A stretch of 64,000 nt of DNA from DATATB01 sp036268995 (GCA_036268995.1 DATATB010000040.1:1-64000), one strand, 5' to 3'; counted from the first letter of the stretch, positions 7,051-16,050 are shown. The notes: generated by a model from the letters alone, not told the origin. Numbers and translations: made by a program.

Positions 7051-7362
7051 CTAGAAACCCTCGCCTCGTAACTGGCGTTCGAGCCTTTCAAGTGCGTTTG
7101 CCGTTTTTGATGGGTGTTGAGGCGTGGAATCGATTTTGCGCCGAGCGGTTTGCAAGCGGTCAAAAAAACGTTGAAGAGCTTCTCTGCTGGTGCATGTGCT
7201 TCCGCCGATTGGAATTGTTTCGAGCTGGACGCCCTTGATCCCCCTGAGCGCCCACCGATACAGTGTCGAAACGTGCGGCTTCTTCCCACCTCGACGGTTC
7301 GGTAACAGCTTTGTGGCCGCCGTCAGGGTCAAGACCTGTTCGGTTTCAATGTCGATACTCAT
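7051..7362 (-). CDS. DUF1580 protein
   Basis: A 103-residue protein with AAGGAG eight bases before the ATG. It matches the planctomycete DUF1580 family: LTAATKLLPNRRGGKKPHV, then STLYRWALRGIKGVQLE, then IPIGGSTCTSREALQRFF, a compact MerR/excisionase-like winged-helix layout. The tail is basic. Members are small DNA-binding proteins found near integrases and phage genes, and an excisionase-like role is plausible here because it is the gene nearest the tRNA-Asn attachment fragment. It probably heads the operon running down to the methylase and winged-helix gene. Confidence 0.85.
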   Translation of the reverse strand: MSIDIETEQVLTLTAATKLLPNRRGGKKPHVSTLYRWALRGIKGVQLETIPIGGSTCTSREALQRFFDRLQTARRKIDSTPQHPSKTANALERLERQLRGEGF

Positions 7363-7996
7363 GGGGGCTTCTCCTTGGTCCCGGTTGCCGGACAGGACGC
7401 AAATTACGAAACGGTGGCAACGATGCGAGATAGGCTCAGGCGCAGGAGCAGGCGCTGGCGCTTGGGAGAAGTGCGGGCATGCGACCGCCGACAGATGGAT
7501 ATCTGGATCGCACGGAGACTACGGAGAGGCGGCTTGAATTACGGCGAATCCACGCAATAATAGGAGGGCGTTGGCAACGCTTTGCCAAACAGGTTCTGTG
7601 TCACAAACTGAGGTGTGACTTCGACCTCCAAGAGTTCGGCCGATCTGCTAGAAGCTCCTGTTAACCGCTAAGTCCAAGGTTCGAGTCCTTGTCGGGGAGC
7701 TTTCGTAAGTCCTGCCGAAGTCAGCCTTTCGATGCCTGCCGGCATTCGGCAGAGCGGCCCCGAATCTCTCCGAGATACCCCGGTAGTCTACCGGGTTAGT
7801 GGTCTCGGCGGCTGCATAGGCCACGCGTTGCTCCCACACGGCATCCCCTCTATTCCGCAGGCACAAGCCCGCTCGTCAGGCGGTCGTCAACAGCGGATGC
7901 CTGGCCGATTGCCGAGCGGGTGGCCAATGGCCGTGGCGGTTGTATAGTGGTCGATGGGACGATCTTCGACGCCGACCTTCTGGAGCAAAGAGAGCG
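7363..7996. other. gene-free junction between mobile element and chromosome
   Basis: No supported gene. It holds the promoter side of the DUF1580 operon, the tRNA-Asn 3' fragment (7656-7700) and a nested hairpin at 7770-7807 (CCCGGTAG/CTACCGGG inside CCGAGA/TCTCGG) without a T tract. DNA right of 7700 has the GC and codon character of the chromosomal genes that follow. Confidence 0.5.
7656..7700 (+). other. tRNA-Asn(GTT) 3' fragment, putative attachment site
   Basis: From the anticodon loop on, the sequence follows a tRNA: loop CTGTTAA with anticodon GTT (7660-7662), 3' anticodon strand CCGCT, variable loop, T-arm CAAGG-TTCGAGT-CCTTG (7675-7691), acceptor strand TCGGGGA and discriminator G. 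The 5' half is absent: the bases before the loop (AGCTC) do not fully pair with CCGCT and no D-arm is present. A tRNA 3' half alone at the border of mobile and chromosomal DNA is the usual mark of an att site left by a tyrosine-recombinase element. Confidence 0.75.
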
Positions 7997-9469
7997 ATGC
8001 CTGCCTGGCCGAATCAGATGTTCATCGATGGAAAGTGGGTTGATAGTAGCTCGCGCAGGACTTGGAAGGTGGTGAATCCGGCGACGGGTCAACCGCTGGC
8101 CGATGTGGCCCAGGCCAATGCCGAGGATGTCGATCTGGCCGTGGCCGCCGCACGCCGGGCGTTCGACGAGGGCCAGTGGCCCCGCATGGATCCGCTGCAT
8201 CGCGGGCGGCTGCTGTTTCGGTTGGCCGAGCGGATTCGCAACTCGCTCGAAGATCTGGCGATGACGGACACGCTGAATATCGGCAAGCCGATTCGCGATA
8301 CCCTCGGCTTCGACATTCCCTGCGCGGCCGATTTGTTCGAGAGCTATGCCGGACTGCCCGACAAGATTGCCGGAGCCTGCTACGGGGGGTTGCCGGACAA
8401 CGTGACCATGCAATTCCGCGAACCGATGGGCGTGATTGCCGCCATCGTTCCCTGGAATTATCCGCTGACCAATGCGGCCATTAAGTTGGCCCCGATTCTG
8501 GCCTGCGGAAACACGGTGGTCTTGAAGCCGTCGGAAGTCTCGCCGTTGTCGGCACTGATGCTGGCGAAGATGGCCGAGGAAGTCGGCTTTCCGCCGGGAG
8601 TCATCAACGTGATTCATGGCACGGGAGCGGAGGCCGGCACGGCCCTGGTTCGGCATCCGGGGGTCGACAAGATCACCTTCACCGGACGCTTTCAAACCGG
8701 CGCTCAAATGCTCGAGGCCGCCAAGCTCGGCATGAAAGGCGTGCTGCTCGAACTCGGCGGCAAGACGCCCAGCGTCGTCTTTCCGGATGCACCGGTCGAG
8801 CACGTGGTGAACGGCGTCATTACGGGAATCTTCTGTCATCTGGGACAGATTTGCGTCGCCGGTTCGCGACTGCTGGTTCACGAAAGCCAGCACGACGATC
8901 TGCTGGAGCGAATTATCGACAAGGCGAAGCGGTTGCGGCAGGGCGATCCGACCAATCCCGAGATGCATCTTGGCTGTCTGGCGACGCCGTCGCATTGCGA
9001 TTTTGTCCGGCAGCGCGTCGACCAGGCAAAGCAGGAAGGTGCAAGGTGCGTGCTCTCCGGAGCGCCTCCCAAGAATGCCCAGGACTGCTTCTTTCCGCCG
9101 ACGATCTTCGATCAGGTCACTCCCGGCATGACGGTGGCCCGGGAAGAAGTGTTCGGACCCGTGCTGAGCGTGATCACGTATCGGACGGAGGCCGAAGCCG
9201 TCCGCATCGCCAATGATTGCGATTTTGGATTGATGGCCAATGTCTGGACGGCCGACGGCACGCGTGCCTTGCGGGTCGCCCGGCAGCTCAAAGCCGGCCG
9301 GATTGCGATCAACGGCGGCGGCTACCTGCGCCCCAACGTCCCGATCTATGGCTACAAGATGAGCGGTTTTGGAGCCGAACTCGGCTTCATCGAAGCCGCC
9401 CACGAGTACTGCAACTCAAAGGCCGTGATGTATTCGCTGGGCACCGAGAAATCTCCTTGGCCCGAGTGA
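7997..9469 (+). CDS. NAD(P)-dependent aldehyde dehydrogenase
   Basis: A 490-residue member of the aldehyde dehydrogenase superfamily, oxidising an aldehyde to the acid. The start MPAWPNQMFIDGKW (ATG 7997, GAGAG upstream) gives the family's usual length. Visible marks are VPWNYP near residue 150, the general-base Glu252 in LELGGK and the nucleophile Cys286 in GQICVAG. The usual FTGS is FTGR here. Closest in style to betaine/phenylacetaldehyde-type enzymes; the substrate is unknown. It is followed by a GntR regulator and an aminotransferase fusion, suggesting it oxidises an aldehyde released by transamination. Confidence 0.9.
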   Translation: MPAWPNQMFIDGKWVDSSSRRTWKVVNPATGQPLADVAQANAEDVDLAVAAARRAFDEGQWPRMDPLHRGRLLFRLAERIRNSLEDLAMTDTLNIGKPIRDTLGFDIPCAADLFESYAGLPDKIAGACYGGLPDNVTMQFREPMGVIAAIVPWNYPLTNAAIKLAPILACGNTVVLKPSEVSPLSALMLAKMAEEVGFPPGVINVIHGTGAEAGTALVRHPGVDKITFTGRFQTGAQMLEAAKLGMKGVLLELGGKTPSVVFPDAPVEHVVNGVITGIFCHLGQICVAGSRLLVHESQHDDLLERIIDKAKRLRQGDPTNPEMHLGCLATPSHCDFVRQRVDQAKQEGARCVLSGAPPKNAQDCFFPPTIFDQVTPGMTVAREEVFGPVLSVITYRTEAEAVRIANDCDFGLMANVWTADGTRALRVARQLKAGRIAINGGGYLRPNVPIYGYKMSGFGAELGFIEAAHEYCNSKAVMYSLGTEKSPWPE

Positions 9470-9494
9470 CCGGCTCTGATTTTCAGTAGCAAGC
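9466..9494 (+). promoter_or_regulatory. copy 1 of a 29-bp repeat, candidate GntR operator
   Basis: Contains GACCGGCTCTGATTTTCA (9468-9485), found again identically at 16024-16041, with extended similarity over 29 bases. CTGATTTTCAG forms a small dyad. It overlaps the stop of the first aldehyde dehydrogenase and lies about 160 bases before the GntR gene. An imperfect hairpin (TAGCA/TGCTA) with a T run at 9496 follows, so part of the region may also terminate transcription. Confidence 0.4.
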
Positions 9495-9654
9495 GTTTTT
9501 GGCCTGCTATTGAAATCGAAAAGATTATCAAGGGATTCGACACTTGCGTCCGCCAATTAAATACCATTATACTTGCGCCAAGCGAGGCTGAAACGCCATA
9601 AATGTGGACAATACGCTTTCTGTCAATCTCAAAGACGACATTAAATACTGTTTT

Positions 9655-10380
9655 ATGGCCAACGCGGTTCGGAAAAACCTTTCGCAGGAATTGGCCGAGC
9701 AGATTCGCCGGCATATTGAAGATGCCCATCTGCGCGACGGCGACCTGTTGATGACCGAGGCCCAGCTGGCCGACAAGTTCGACGTCTCGCGAACGGTCGC
9801 CCGCGAAGCCGTCGGGCAACTGAGAGCGATCGGCTTGCTCGAAGGTCGCAAGCGCAAGGGCTTGATCGTCCGCCGTCCCGATCCGGTGCACCTGTTCAAT
9901 GCCAGCCTGCCGTCATTGCCGAAATCCGAGCACGATCTGATCGAGCTGGCGCGCCTGCGGTTCGTGCTCGAAGTCGGCGCCGTCGAACTGGCCGCGAAGA
10001 ACGCGACCGACGAGCAGATCGTCGAGCTCTCCAGGATTGCCCAGCAGATCAAGTCGAGCCTCGGCAGCAAGACCGCAGCGAAGAAGGAGCTGCAACTCGA
10101 CGTGGCGTTCCACTCGTTGCTGCTGGAGATGACCGGCTCGAAGCTGATCGCCGGGATGCAGCGCGTGTTGTCGGATTTCTTTCGCACGGTCGGCAGCGTG
10201 CCGCCGGCGGATCCGGCCCAGGCGGAGCGCATTGCCTGGGAACACATTGAGTTGGCCGCCGCCATTCGCGATCGCGACGTCGAACGCGCCCGCGCCATGA
10301 TCCGCGTGCAGTTGCGCCGCTATCTGCCCGAGGTCGAGGGCGGAACGCGCGCCGCCAGCGACAACGCCCAAACCACTTAA
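9655..10380 (+). CDS. GntR-family transcriptional regulator, FadR/FCD subfamily
   Basis: A 241-residue regulator starting MANAVRKNLSQELAEQIR; a GTG at 9604 would add 17 residues. Residues 1-70 are the GntR winged helix (DLLMTEAQLADKFDVSRTVAREAVGQLRAIGLLE). Residues 85-225 are the all-helical FCD ligand domain, with the Asp/His metal-site residues in DVAFHSLLLEMTG and EHIELAAAI. FCD regulators sense small carboxylates, often with a metal, and usually repress adjacent catabolic genes. Its place between the aldehyde dehydrogenase and the fusion enzyme suggests it controls this cluster, perhaps through the 29-bp repeats at 9466 and 16022. Confidence 0.88.
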   Translation: MANAVRKNLSQELAEQIRRHIEDAHLRDGDLLMTEAQLADKFDVSRTVAREAVGQLRAIGLLEGRKRKGLIVRRPDPVHLFNASLPSLPKSEHDLIELARLRFVLEVGAVELAAKNATDEQIVELSRIAQQIKSSLGSKTAAKKELQLDVAFHSLLLEMTGSKLIAGMQRVLSDFFRTVGSVPPADPAQAERIAWEHIELAAAIRDRDVERARAMIRVQLRRYLPEVEGGTRAASDNAQTT

Positions 10381-10419
10381 CAGCGCTGGACGCTGAATGA
10401 TTCGTTTGAGGACCGGCTG

Positions 10420-12747
10420 ATGGACACGCCCGGCGATCCGCTCGCTTTTTTCAACCGGTTTTTGCGCACATTCGTGCCGCCAGACAGCTTCGACGCGCAC
10501 TTGCACCTGTACCGGCAGGAAGACGCCATCGACGGCTTGCCGCGCTCGGTGCTCGATGAGCATGGCAATGCGTCTTGGGCCGCCTACTGCCGAGCGGTCG
10601 AAACGTGGATGGGCGATCGCCGCCCCACCGGCGGGCTGATCTTCACGATTCCCAAGCCCACGCTCGACATGTCCGCGGCCAACCGCTTCGTGGCCGACGA
10701 AGTTCGCCGGTTGCCGGGCTCGCGGGCCCAGATGATGATCCATCCGCACGACGATCCGGCCACGGTCGAAGCCACGCTCGCGGCCGACGGCTTTGTCGGC
10801 TTCAAGGTGTACCACGTCTACTCCGGCCAGAGCGACACGCTCGAAGCGCCGACGGAAACGTTTCTGCCGGAATGGGCCTGGGAGCTGGCCGAGCGGCATT
10901 CGCTGTCGATCACGCTGCACATGGTGCTGGCCCGCGCGCTGGCCGACCCGCGCAATTCGAGCTATATCCGCGAGCACTGCCTGCGCTACCCGCACGCCCG
11001 GCTGATCCTGGCGCATGCCGCACGGGGCTTTTGCGGCTATCACACCGTCGAGGCGATCGACACGCTGCGTGGGCTGGACAATGTGTACTTCGACACCTCG
11101 GCCGTGTGCGAAGCGGCGCCCATGGAGGCCATCCTGCGCGAGTTCGGCACGGGCCGGCTGCTGTTCGGCACCGACTTTTCGGTCAGCGAGCTGACGGGCC
11201 GCTGCGTGAGCATCGGCGATGGGTTCCTTTGGCTCTACGGCAACAACTTCGAGTGGTCGAAGTCGCGTTTCGCCCAGCCGCACTTGATTGGCCTGGAATC
11301 GCTGCTGGCGATCAAGCAGGCATGCCATACGCTGCGGCTGCGCGACGACGACGTCGAGCGGATCTTTTGCAGCAACGGCCGGCGGATGTTTGGCATCGGC
11401 GAAGCGAGCACGGGCGAGAAGACCGCCGCGGCCTACCAACGTGCCAGGCAAATCATCCCCGGCGGCACGCAGTTGCTGTCCAAGCGGCCCGAGATGTATG
11501 CCCCCGGCCGCTGGCCGGCCTACTTTCGCGAAGCCCGCGGCTGCGAAGTGATCGATCTCGACGGCCGCCGCTACTGCGACATGACCACCTCCGGCATTGG
11601 CTCGTGCCTGCTGGGTTATGCCGATCCCGACGTGAGCGACGCCGTCATTCGCCGCGTCGGCCTGGGCTCGATGGGCACGCTCAATTGCGTCGAAGAGCTC
11701 GAGCTGGCCGAACGCTTGATCGCGTTGCACCCTTGGGCTGAGCAAGCCCGGTTTTGCCGCAGCGGCGGCGAGTCGATGGCCGTGGCCGTGCGGATTGCCC
11801 GGGCGTTGACCGGCCGCGACCAGGTCGCCTTTTGCGGTTACCACGGTTGGTCGGATTGGTATCTGGCTGCGAACCTGCCGAGCGCGGAGGCTGCGTCATC
11901 CGGAGGCGCGGATCGGCTGCAAGGCCACTTGCTGCCGGGCCTCGCTCCGGCCGGCGTGCCTGCGGGACTGGCCGGCACGATGTTGCCGTTTGCGTACAAT
12001 CGGCTGGATGAGCTCGAGCTGCACTTCCGTCGGCAGGGCTCGCAAATTGCCGCCGTGGTGATGGAGCCCACGCGTTCGGCGCATCCCGAGCCGGGCTTCC
12101 TCGAGGGCGTGCGCGAGCTGTGCCACGCGCACGGGGCCGTGCTCGTGTTCGACGAGATCACGGTTGGCTGGCGATTCGCCTTGGGCGGCGCCCATCTAAC
12201 TTATGGCGTCGAGCCGGATATGGCGGTCTTTGCCAAAGCGCTGGGTAACGGTCATCCGATCGGGGCCATCATCGGCCGTGGCTCGGTGATGCAAGCGGCC
12301 CAGACGTCGTTTATTTCTAGCACCTATTGGACCGAAGGCGTCGGCCCCACCGCGGCGCTGGCCACCATTTGCAAACTCGAGCGTGTCGACGCGCCGGCCT
12401 ACGTCGAGCGCATCGGCGGACTAATGCGTGCCGGCTGGCAGTCGCTCGGCCGCAAGCATGGTGTGCCGGTGAAGGTGGGCGGCCATCCGGCGATTCTGTC
12501 GCTCGGTTTCGATCATCCTGATGCTGCCGCGCTCGGCACGCTGGTGACCACGCGCATGCTCGATCACGGCTTTCTCACCGGCGGCGGCTTCTACCCGAGC
12601 CTGGCGCACGAGCCGCGCCATGTCGAGGCGTACCTGGCTGCCGCCGATAACGTGTTTGCCGAAGTGGCCGAAGCCATCCACCGCGGCGACGTGCAATCGC
12701 GACTCGAGGGACGCGTGCGCCACACGGGCTTTGCCCGGCTCGCATAG
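10420..12747 (+). CDS. fused amidohydrolase (TIM barrel) and class III aminotransferase
   Basis: A 775-residue, two-enzyme protein. Residues 1-330 are an amidohydrolase_2-type metal hydrolase: His27 and His29 in FDAHLHLY, Lys129 in GFKVYHV, His167 in SITLHMV, His199 in LAHAARG and Asp252 in LLFGTDF form a full set of candidate metal and catalytic residues. Residues 340-775 are a PLP class III aminotransferase resembling glutamate-1-semialdehyde aminomutase (IIPGGTQLL start, LVFDEITVGWR, Lys606 in VFAKALGNGHPIGA). The frame runs through without stop or frameshift. It plausibly hydrolyses or decarboxylates a substrate and then transaminates or isomerises it, with the neighbouring dehydrogenases finishing the route. 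Substrate unknown. Confidence 0.85.
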   Translation: MDTPGDPLAFFNRFLRTFVPPDSFDAHLHLYRQEDAIDGLPRSVLDEHGNASWAAYCRAVETWMGDRRPTGGLIFTIPKPTLDMSAANRFVADEVRRLPGSRAQMMIHPHDDPATVEATLAADGFVGFKVYHVYSGQSDTLEAPTETFLPEWAWELAERHSLSITLHMVLARALADPRNSSYIREHCLRYPHARLILAHAARGFCGYHTVEAIDTLRGLDNVYFDTSAVCEAAPMEAILREFGTGRLLFGTDFSVSELTGRCVSIGDGFLWLYGNNFEWSKSRFAQPHLIGLESLLAIKQACHTLRLRDDDVERIFCSNGRRMFGIGEASTGEKTAAAYQRARQIIPGGTQLLSKRPEMYAPGRWPAYFREARGCEVIDLDGRRYCDMTTSGIGSCLLGYADPDVSDAVIRRVGLGSMGTLNCVEELELAERLIALHPWAEQARFCRSGGESMAVAVRIARALTGRDQVAFCGYHGWSDWYLAANLPSAEAASSGGADRLQGHLLPGLAPAGVPAGLAGTMLPFAYNRLDELELHFRRQGSQIAAVVMEPTRSAHPEPGFLEGVRELCHAHGAVLVFDEITVGWRFALGGAHLTYGVEPDMAVFAKALGNGHPIGAIIGRGSVMQAAQTSFISSTYWTEGVGPTAALATICKLERVDAPAYVERIGGLMRAGWQSLGRKHGVPVKVGGHPAILSLGFDHPDAAALGTLVTTRMLDHGFLTGGGFYPSLAHEPRHVEAYLAAADNVFAEVAEAIHRGDVQSRLEGRVRHTGFARLA

Positions 12748-12782
12748 AACCCTCTCCTGAATTTTCTCTCTTGGAACTCAGC

Positions 12783-14342
12783 ATGAAACGCACCATCGTC
12801 CTGCTTGCCACGATTCTCGGCTTCGCCGCGCAGCTCGCAGCAGCCGAGCGCGTGTTCTTTGCCTTCGACGACCACAGCCTGCCCTGGCAGCAGAATTTGC
12901 AGCTCACGCTGGTTCCGGCCCAAAAGTATGCCGGCAATCCCGTGCTGCGGCACGGACCCGAGGGTTCGGCCGATGCCGGCCATGCCGTGCTCTATGGCAC
13001 GGTGATCCGCACCGGCGACAAGTTCCGCATGTGGTACTTGGGCATGCTTGAAAAGAAGATCGTGCGAGGCCAGGCGCCCGGCTATTGGCGGCCCATGTGC
13101 TATGCCGAAAGCGCCGACGGCATTACCTGGAACAAGCCCGAGCTGGGCCTGGTCGAGCTGGGCGGCAACAAGCGCAACAACATCTGTTTGATCGAAAGCG
13201 AGCCGCACGCGCTGTCGCGCATCAACGACTATCTCTGCGTGCTGCACGAGCCGAATGATCCCGACCCGGCCCGCCGCTACAAGGCCGTTTTCATCGCGCA
13301 TGTGCCCTACGATGAGATTCACGGCGGCATGAGCGCCGTCGGCGTGAAAGAAAAACGCGTGGGTTCCACGATCTGTGCGACCAGCGCCGATGGGCTGCGA
13401 TGGAAAGTCGTCGGCGATCGCCCGGCCAATGCCGGCGGCGAGCGATTCGAAGTCTCGGGCCTTTATCGCTTCGGCAACTTTTATTACACCACGGGCCAGT
13501 TGGTTTCGCCTTGGACCTGGCGACCGGACGGCAGCGAAGTGGGCCGCGTAATGATGGCCTACCGGTCGCCCGACTTCGAGCGTTGGTCGCAGGCCAAGGC
13601 GTTGGCGTTTGCGCGCCCCGGCCAGCTCATCACGCCGCCGGTCAAAGGCCAGCAGACGCACATGGGAGCAGGCCTGTGGAATCGCGGCAACGTTCTGGTC
13701 GGGCTGTACGGCATGTGGCAGGACGCCGCCGAAGTGCCGCCCAAGGGAGCCTCGCACCTGCTGGGCGTGCACATCGACTTGGGCCTGGTCGTCAGCGACG
13801 ACGGCATCCATTTTCGCGAGCCGGTGCCCGGCTTCAAAGTCATCGCACGCGGCGAAGCGGGCCAGTGGGACGACACGGCGCTGCTGCAAGGTCACGCCTT
13901 CGTAAATGTCGGCGACGAAACCATGATTTGGTACTCGCACTGGGATACGAGCGGCAAGCTCAAGTCGATGGACATCGGCCTGGCGACCATGCGCCGCGAT
14001 GGCTTCGGTTATCTCGCACCACACGCCAAGGACGCGGCCGCGCAGTGCATCAGCACCACGATACCGGCCGAATCCCAACCGCGCGCGCTGTTCGTGAACG
14101 TCGACGGCGTCACCCGGGAGACGCCGCTGACGGTCGAACTGCTGGATGATCGCGATCAGCCGCTACCGGACTACTCGGGCGACAACGCGGCCTCGATCAC
14201 CACCAACTCGGTGCGCGCAGCCGTCACCTGGCCAAAGCTCAACAGCAATCGCCTGCCCGAGAAAATTCCGGTAGCCGTGCGCGTGAAGTTTCCGATGGGC
14301 GGCAAAGCCCGGCTGTACGCGCTTTATGTAGACGGCCAGTGA
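12783..14342 (+). CDS. secreted beta-propeller protein, glycosidase-like
   Basis: A 519-residue exported protein: start MKRTIVLLATILGFAAQLAAAE with a signal peptide cleaved about residue 21. The mature part has repeated short blades of the five-bladed propeller kind seen in GH32/43/130-type enzymes, with phrases such as KFRMWYLG, CYAESADGITWNKPELG, TSADGLRWKVVGDRP and VVSDDGIHFREPVPGF. Acidic residues in these blades could be catalytic but cannot be fixed by eye. It follows the fusion gene by 35 bases, so it is probably in the same operon and may release the sugar-like substrate outside the cytoplasm. Some relatives have no shown activity. Confidence 0.65.
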   Translation: MKRTIVLLATILGFAAQLAAAERVFFAFDDHSLPWQQNLQLTLVPAQKYAGNPVLRHGPEGSADAGHAVLYGTVIRTGDKFRMWYLGMLEKKIVRGQAPGYWRPMCYAESADGITWNKPELGLVELGGNKRNNICLIESEPHALSRINDYLCVLHEPNDPDPARRYKAVFIAHVPYDEIHGGMSAVGVKEKRVGSTICATSADGLRWKVVGDRPANAGGERFEVSGLYRFGNFYYTTGQLVSPWTWRPDGSEVGRVMMAYRSPDFERWSQAKALAFARPGQLITPPVKGQQTHMGAGLWNRGNVLVGLYGMWQDAAEVPPKGASHLLGVHIDLGLVVSDDGIHFREPVPGFKVIARGEAGQWDDTALLQGHAFVNVGDETMIWYSHWDTSGKLKSMDIGLATMRRDGFGYLAPHAKDAAAQCISTTIPAESQPRALFVNVDGVTRETPLTVELLDDRDQPLPDYSGDNAASITTNSVRAAVTWPKLNSNRLPEKIPVAVRVKFPMGGKARLYALYVDGQ

Positions 14343-14344
14343 AG

Positions 14345-15901
14345 TTATCCGGGATAGTCTGCGACGTAGACCGCCTTGACTTGGGTGTAGTCGAGGAAGG
14401 TTTCTTCGCAGTTGACTCCGCCGCCGGGGCCGCCCGAGATGCCTTGGCCGCCGTAGGGAAGGCCGTAGGCGATCGAGTTGTGGCAGTTGACCTGGCCGGT
14501 GCCATCTCGGAATCGTTTGGCCAGGGCAATGCCCTTTTCGATGTCCTTCGTCCAGACGCTGCTGCCCAGGCCGTAGGGAGAGCTGTTGGCCAGCTTGATC
14601 GCTTCTTCGGCCGACGAGACGGGGCAGATCGTGGCGTAAGTATGGAAGACTTCGGCGGGGTTGACGTTCAGGCCGGGTTCCGTGCGATAAAGCGACGGTT
14701 TCAAATAAAAGCCGTTCTTGCCGGCCACCGTGGCTTCGCCGCCGGAGAGGATCGGGGTTGCTCCACGGGCGACCGTTTCTTGCTCGGCGGCCAGGATGCG
14801 GCGCCGTTGGGTCGGGTTGATGACGGCGCCGAGTTGCGTGCCCTCGTCGGCCTGGTAGCCAATCTTGAGATTCTTGAAGAACTCGGACTGGGCATCGATG
14901 AAGTCGTTGGCGATCTTCTTGTCGACGAAGACGCGATGGATCGTGCAGCAGGTCTGGCCGTAGTGCTGATTGGTGTACTTGCCAACCATGCGAGCGACGA
15001 CTTCGGGGTCGGCATCGCCGAGGACGATGGCCGAGCCGTTGCCGCCGAGTTCGCGCTTCATGCGCGTGCCGTGGCGGTCGCAAGTCCGCAGGATGGCCTG
15101 GCCGACTCCGGGCGAACCGGTGAACGCGATGTAGCGCACGCCGGGATGTTCGGCGATCGCATGGCCGGTGATTTCGCCACGGCCGGTCAGCACGTTAATC
15201 ACGCCGGGCGGGAAGCCGGCTTCCTGAGCCAGCTTGGCGATATACAGGGCCGATAGCGGAGTGTCTTCGGCCGGCTTGATGAGGACCGTGTTGCCCGACA
15301 GCAGGGCCGGGAACATGAACCACGAAGTCAGCACGATCGGGTAGTTCCACGGAATGACGCCCGCGACAACTCCCCAGGGCTCGCGATAGGTGAAGCCGCG
15401 CACGCCGGGGGCGACTTTCATCGAGTCGCCGTCTCCCATCTTGATTCGCCGCGCGACACCGCTGAAATACTCGGCACATTCGCGGATCTGGGTAAAGTCT
15501 CCTTCAGCCAGTTCCGAGACCTTGCCGCCGTCGCGGATTTCGCAGGCGAGCAACACGTCTTTGTCGCGATCGCAGAGCTCGACGAGCTTGTTGACGAGCT
15601 TGATACGCTCTTCGACGTCGAGGTTTTGCCAGGACTTCGGGCCCGCTCCGTCGAAGGCACGTTGAGCAGCCGCGACGGCACGAGCGACTTCGGCATCACT
15701 CATTTCGCAGACCGTCGCGAGGACTTCCTGCGAGCCGGGGTCGATCGTTTCGAAGGTGACGTTCATCGAGCCACGAACCTGTTCGCCGTCGATGATGCCG
15801 CCCAGTGGCTTGCCGCCGTTTTGACAAAACTTGGTGAACTTCTCCGGCGTGCGGAAGGCGGCGGCGGTCAAGGCGCGAATTTCCAAGGCAGCGGTCGACA
15901 T
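14345..15901 (-). CDS. aldehyde dehydrogenase, second copy in cluster
   Basis: A 518-residue aldehyde dehydrogenase on the opposite strand, convergent with the propeller gene. The ATG at 15901 (MSTAALEIRALTAAAF) has TAGGAGA upstream; a longer frame to 16042 lacks a ribosome site. Motifs: IPWNYPIVLTSWF near residue 185, FTGSPGVG, KRELGGNGSAIV and GQTCCTIHR with Cys318 as the expected nucleophile and Cys319 beside it. An N-terminal extension of about 30 residues precedes the usual fold. It differs clearly from the 7997 enzyme, so the two probably take different aldehydes. The 29-bp repeat copy 2 lies about 120 bases upstream. Confidence 0.88.
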   Translation of the reverse strand: MSTAALEIRALTAAAFRTPEKFTKFCQNGGKPLGGIIDGEQVRGSMNVTFETIDPGSQEVLATVCEMSDAEVARAVAAAQRAFDGAGPKSWQNLDVEERIKLVNKLVELCDRDKDVLLACEIRDGGKVSELAEGDFTQIRECAEYFSGVARRIKMGDGDSMKVAPGVRGFTYREPWGVVAGVIPWNYPIVLTSWFMFPALLSGNTVLIKPAEDTPLSALYIAKLAQEAGFPPGVINVLTGRGEITGHAIAEHPGVRYIAFTGSPGVGQAILRTCDRHGTRMKRELGGNGSAIVLGDADPEVVARMVGKYTNQHYGQTCCTIHRVFVDKKIANDFIDAQSEFFKNLKIGYQADEGTQLGAVINPTQRRRILAAEQETVARGATPILSGGEATVAGKNGFYLKPSLYRTEPGLNVNPAEVFHTYATICPVSSAEEAIKLANSSPYGLGSSVWTKDIEKGIALAKRFRDGTGQVNCHNSIAYGLPYGGQGISGGPGGGVNCEETFLDYTQVKAVYVADYPG

Positions 15902-16021
15902 GCGTGCGTCTCCTAAATTCCTGAGCGAGGCGAGCTTGAGCAAATCGGGGGGATGAAGTTGCTGGAAGCCGGTCATCGTGAGAACCCTGAAGCCACGATC
16001 ATACCATCTGACGGCATGATT

Positions 16022-16050
16022 GCGACCGGCTCTGATTTTCAATCGCAGGC
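16022..16050 (+). promoter_or_regulatory. copy 2 of the 29-bp repeat, upstream of aldehyde dehydrogenase 2
   Basis: Shares GACCGGCTCTGATTTTCA with copy 1 and 25 of 29 bases overall. It lies between the winged-helix gene and the minus-strand aldehyde dehydrogenase, in the likely promoter region of the latter. Candidate shared binding site for the GntR regulator. Confidence 0.4.

Noticed and set aside
7770..7807. Nested hairpin as a terminator or small RNA
   Set aside because: No T tract and no upstream gene on either strand that would need it; kept only as a note in the spacer entry.
7850..9403. Long open frame on the minus strand opposite the first aldehyde dehydrogenase
   Set aside because: Antisense shadow of a high-GC gene; composition is His/Gln/Arg-rich and has no domain.
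9913..11844. 643-codon minus-strand open frame opposite GntR and the fusion gene
   Set aside because: Crosses two real genes on the other strand, has no ribosome site and no motif; a GC-driven shadow.
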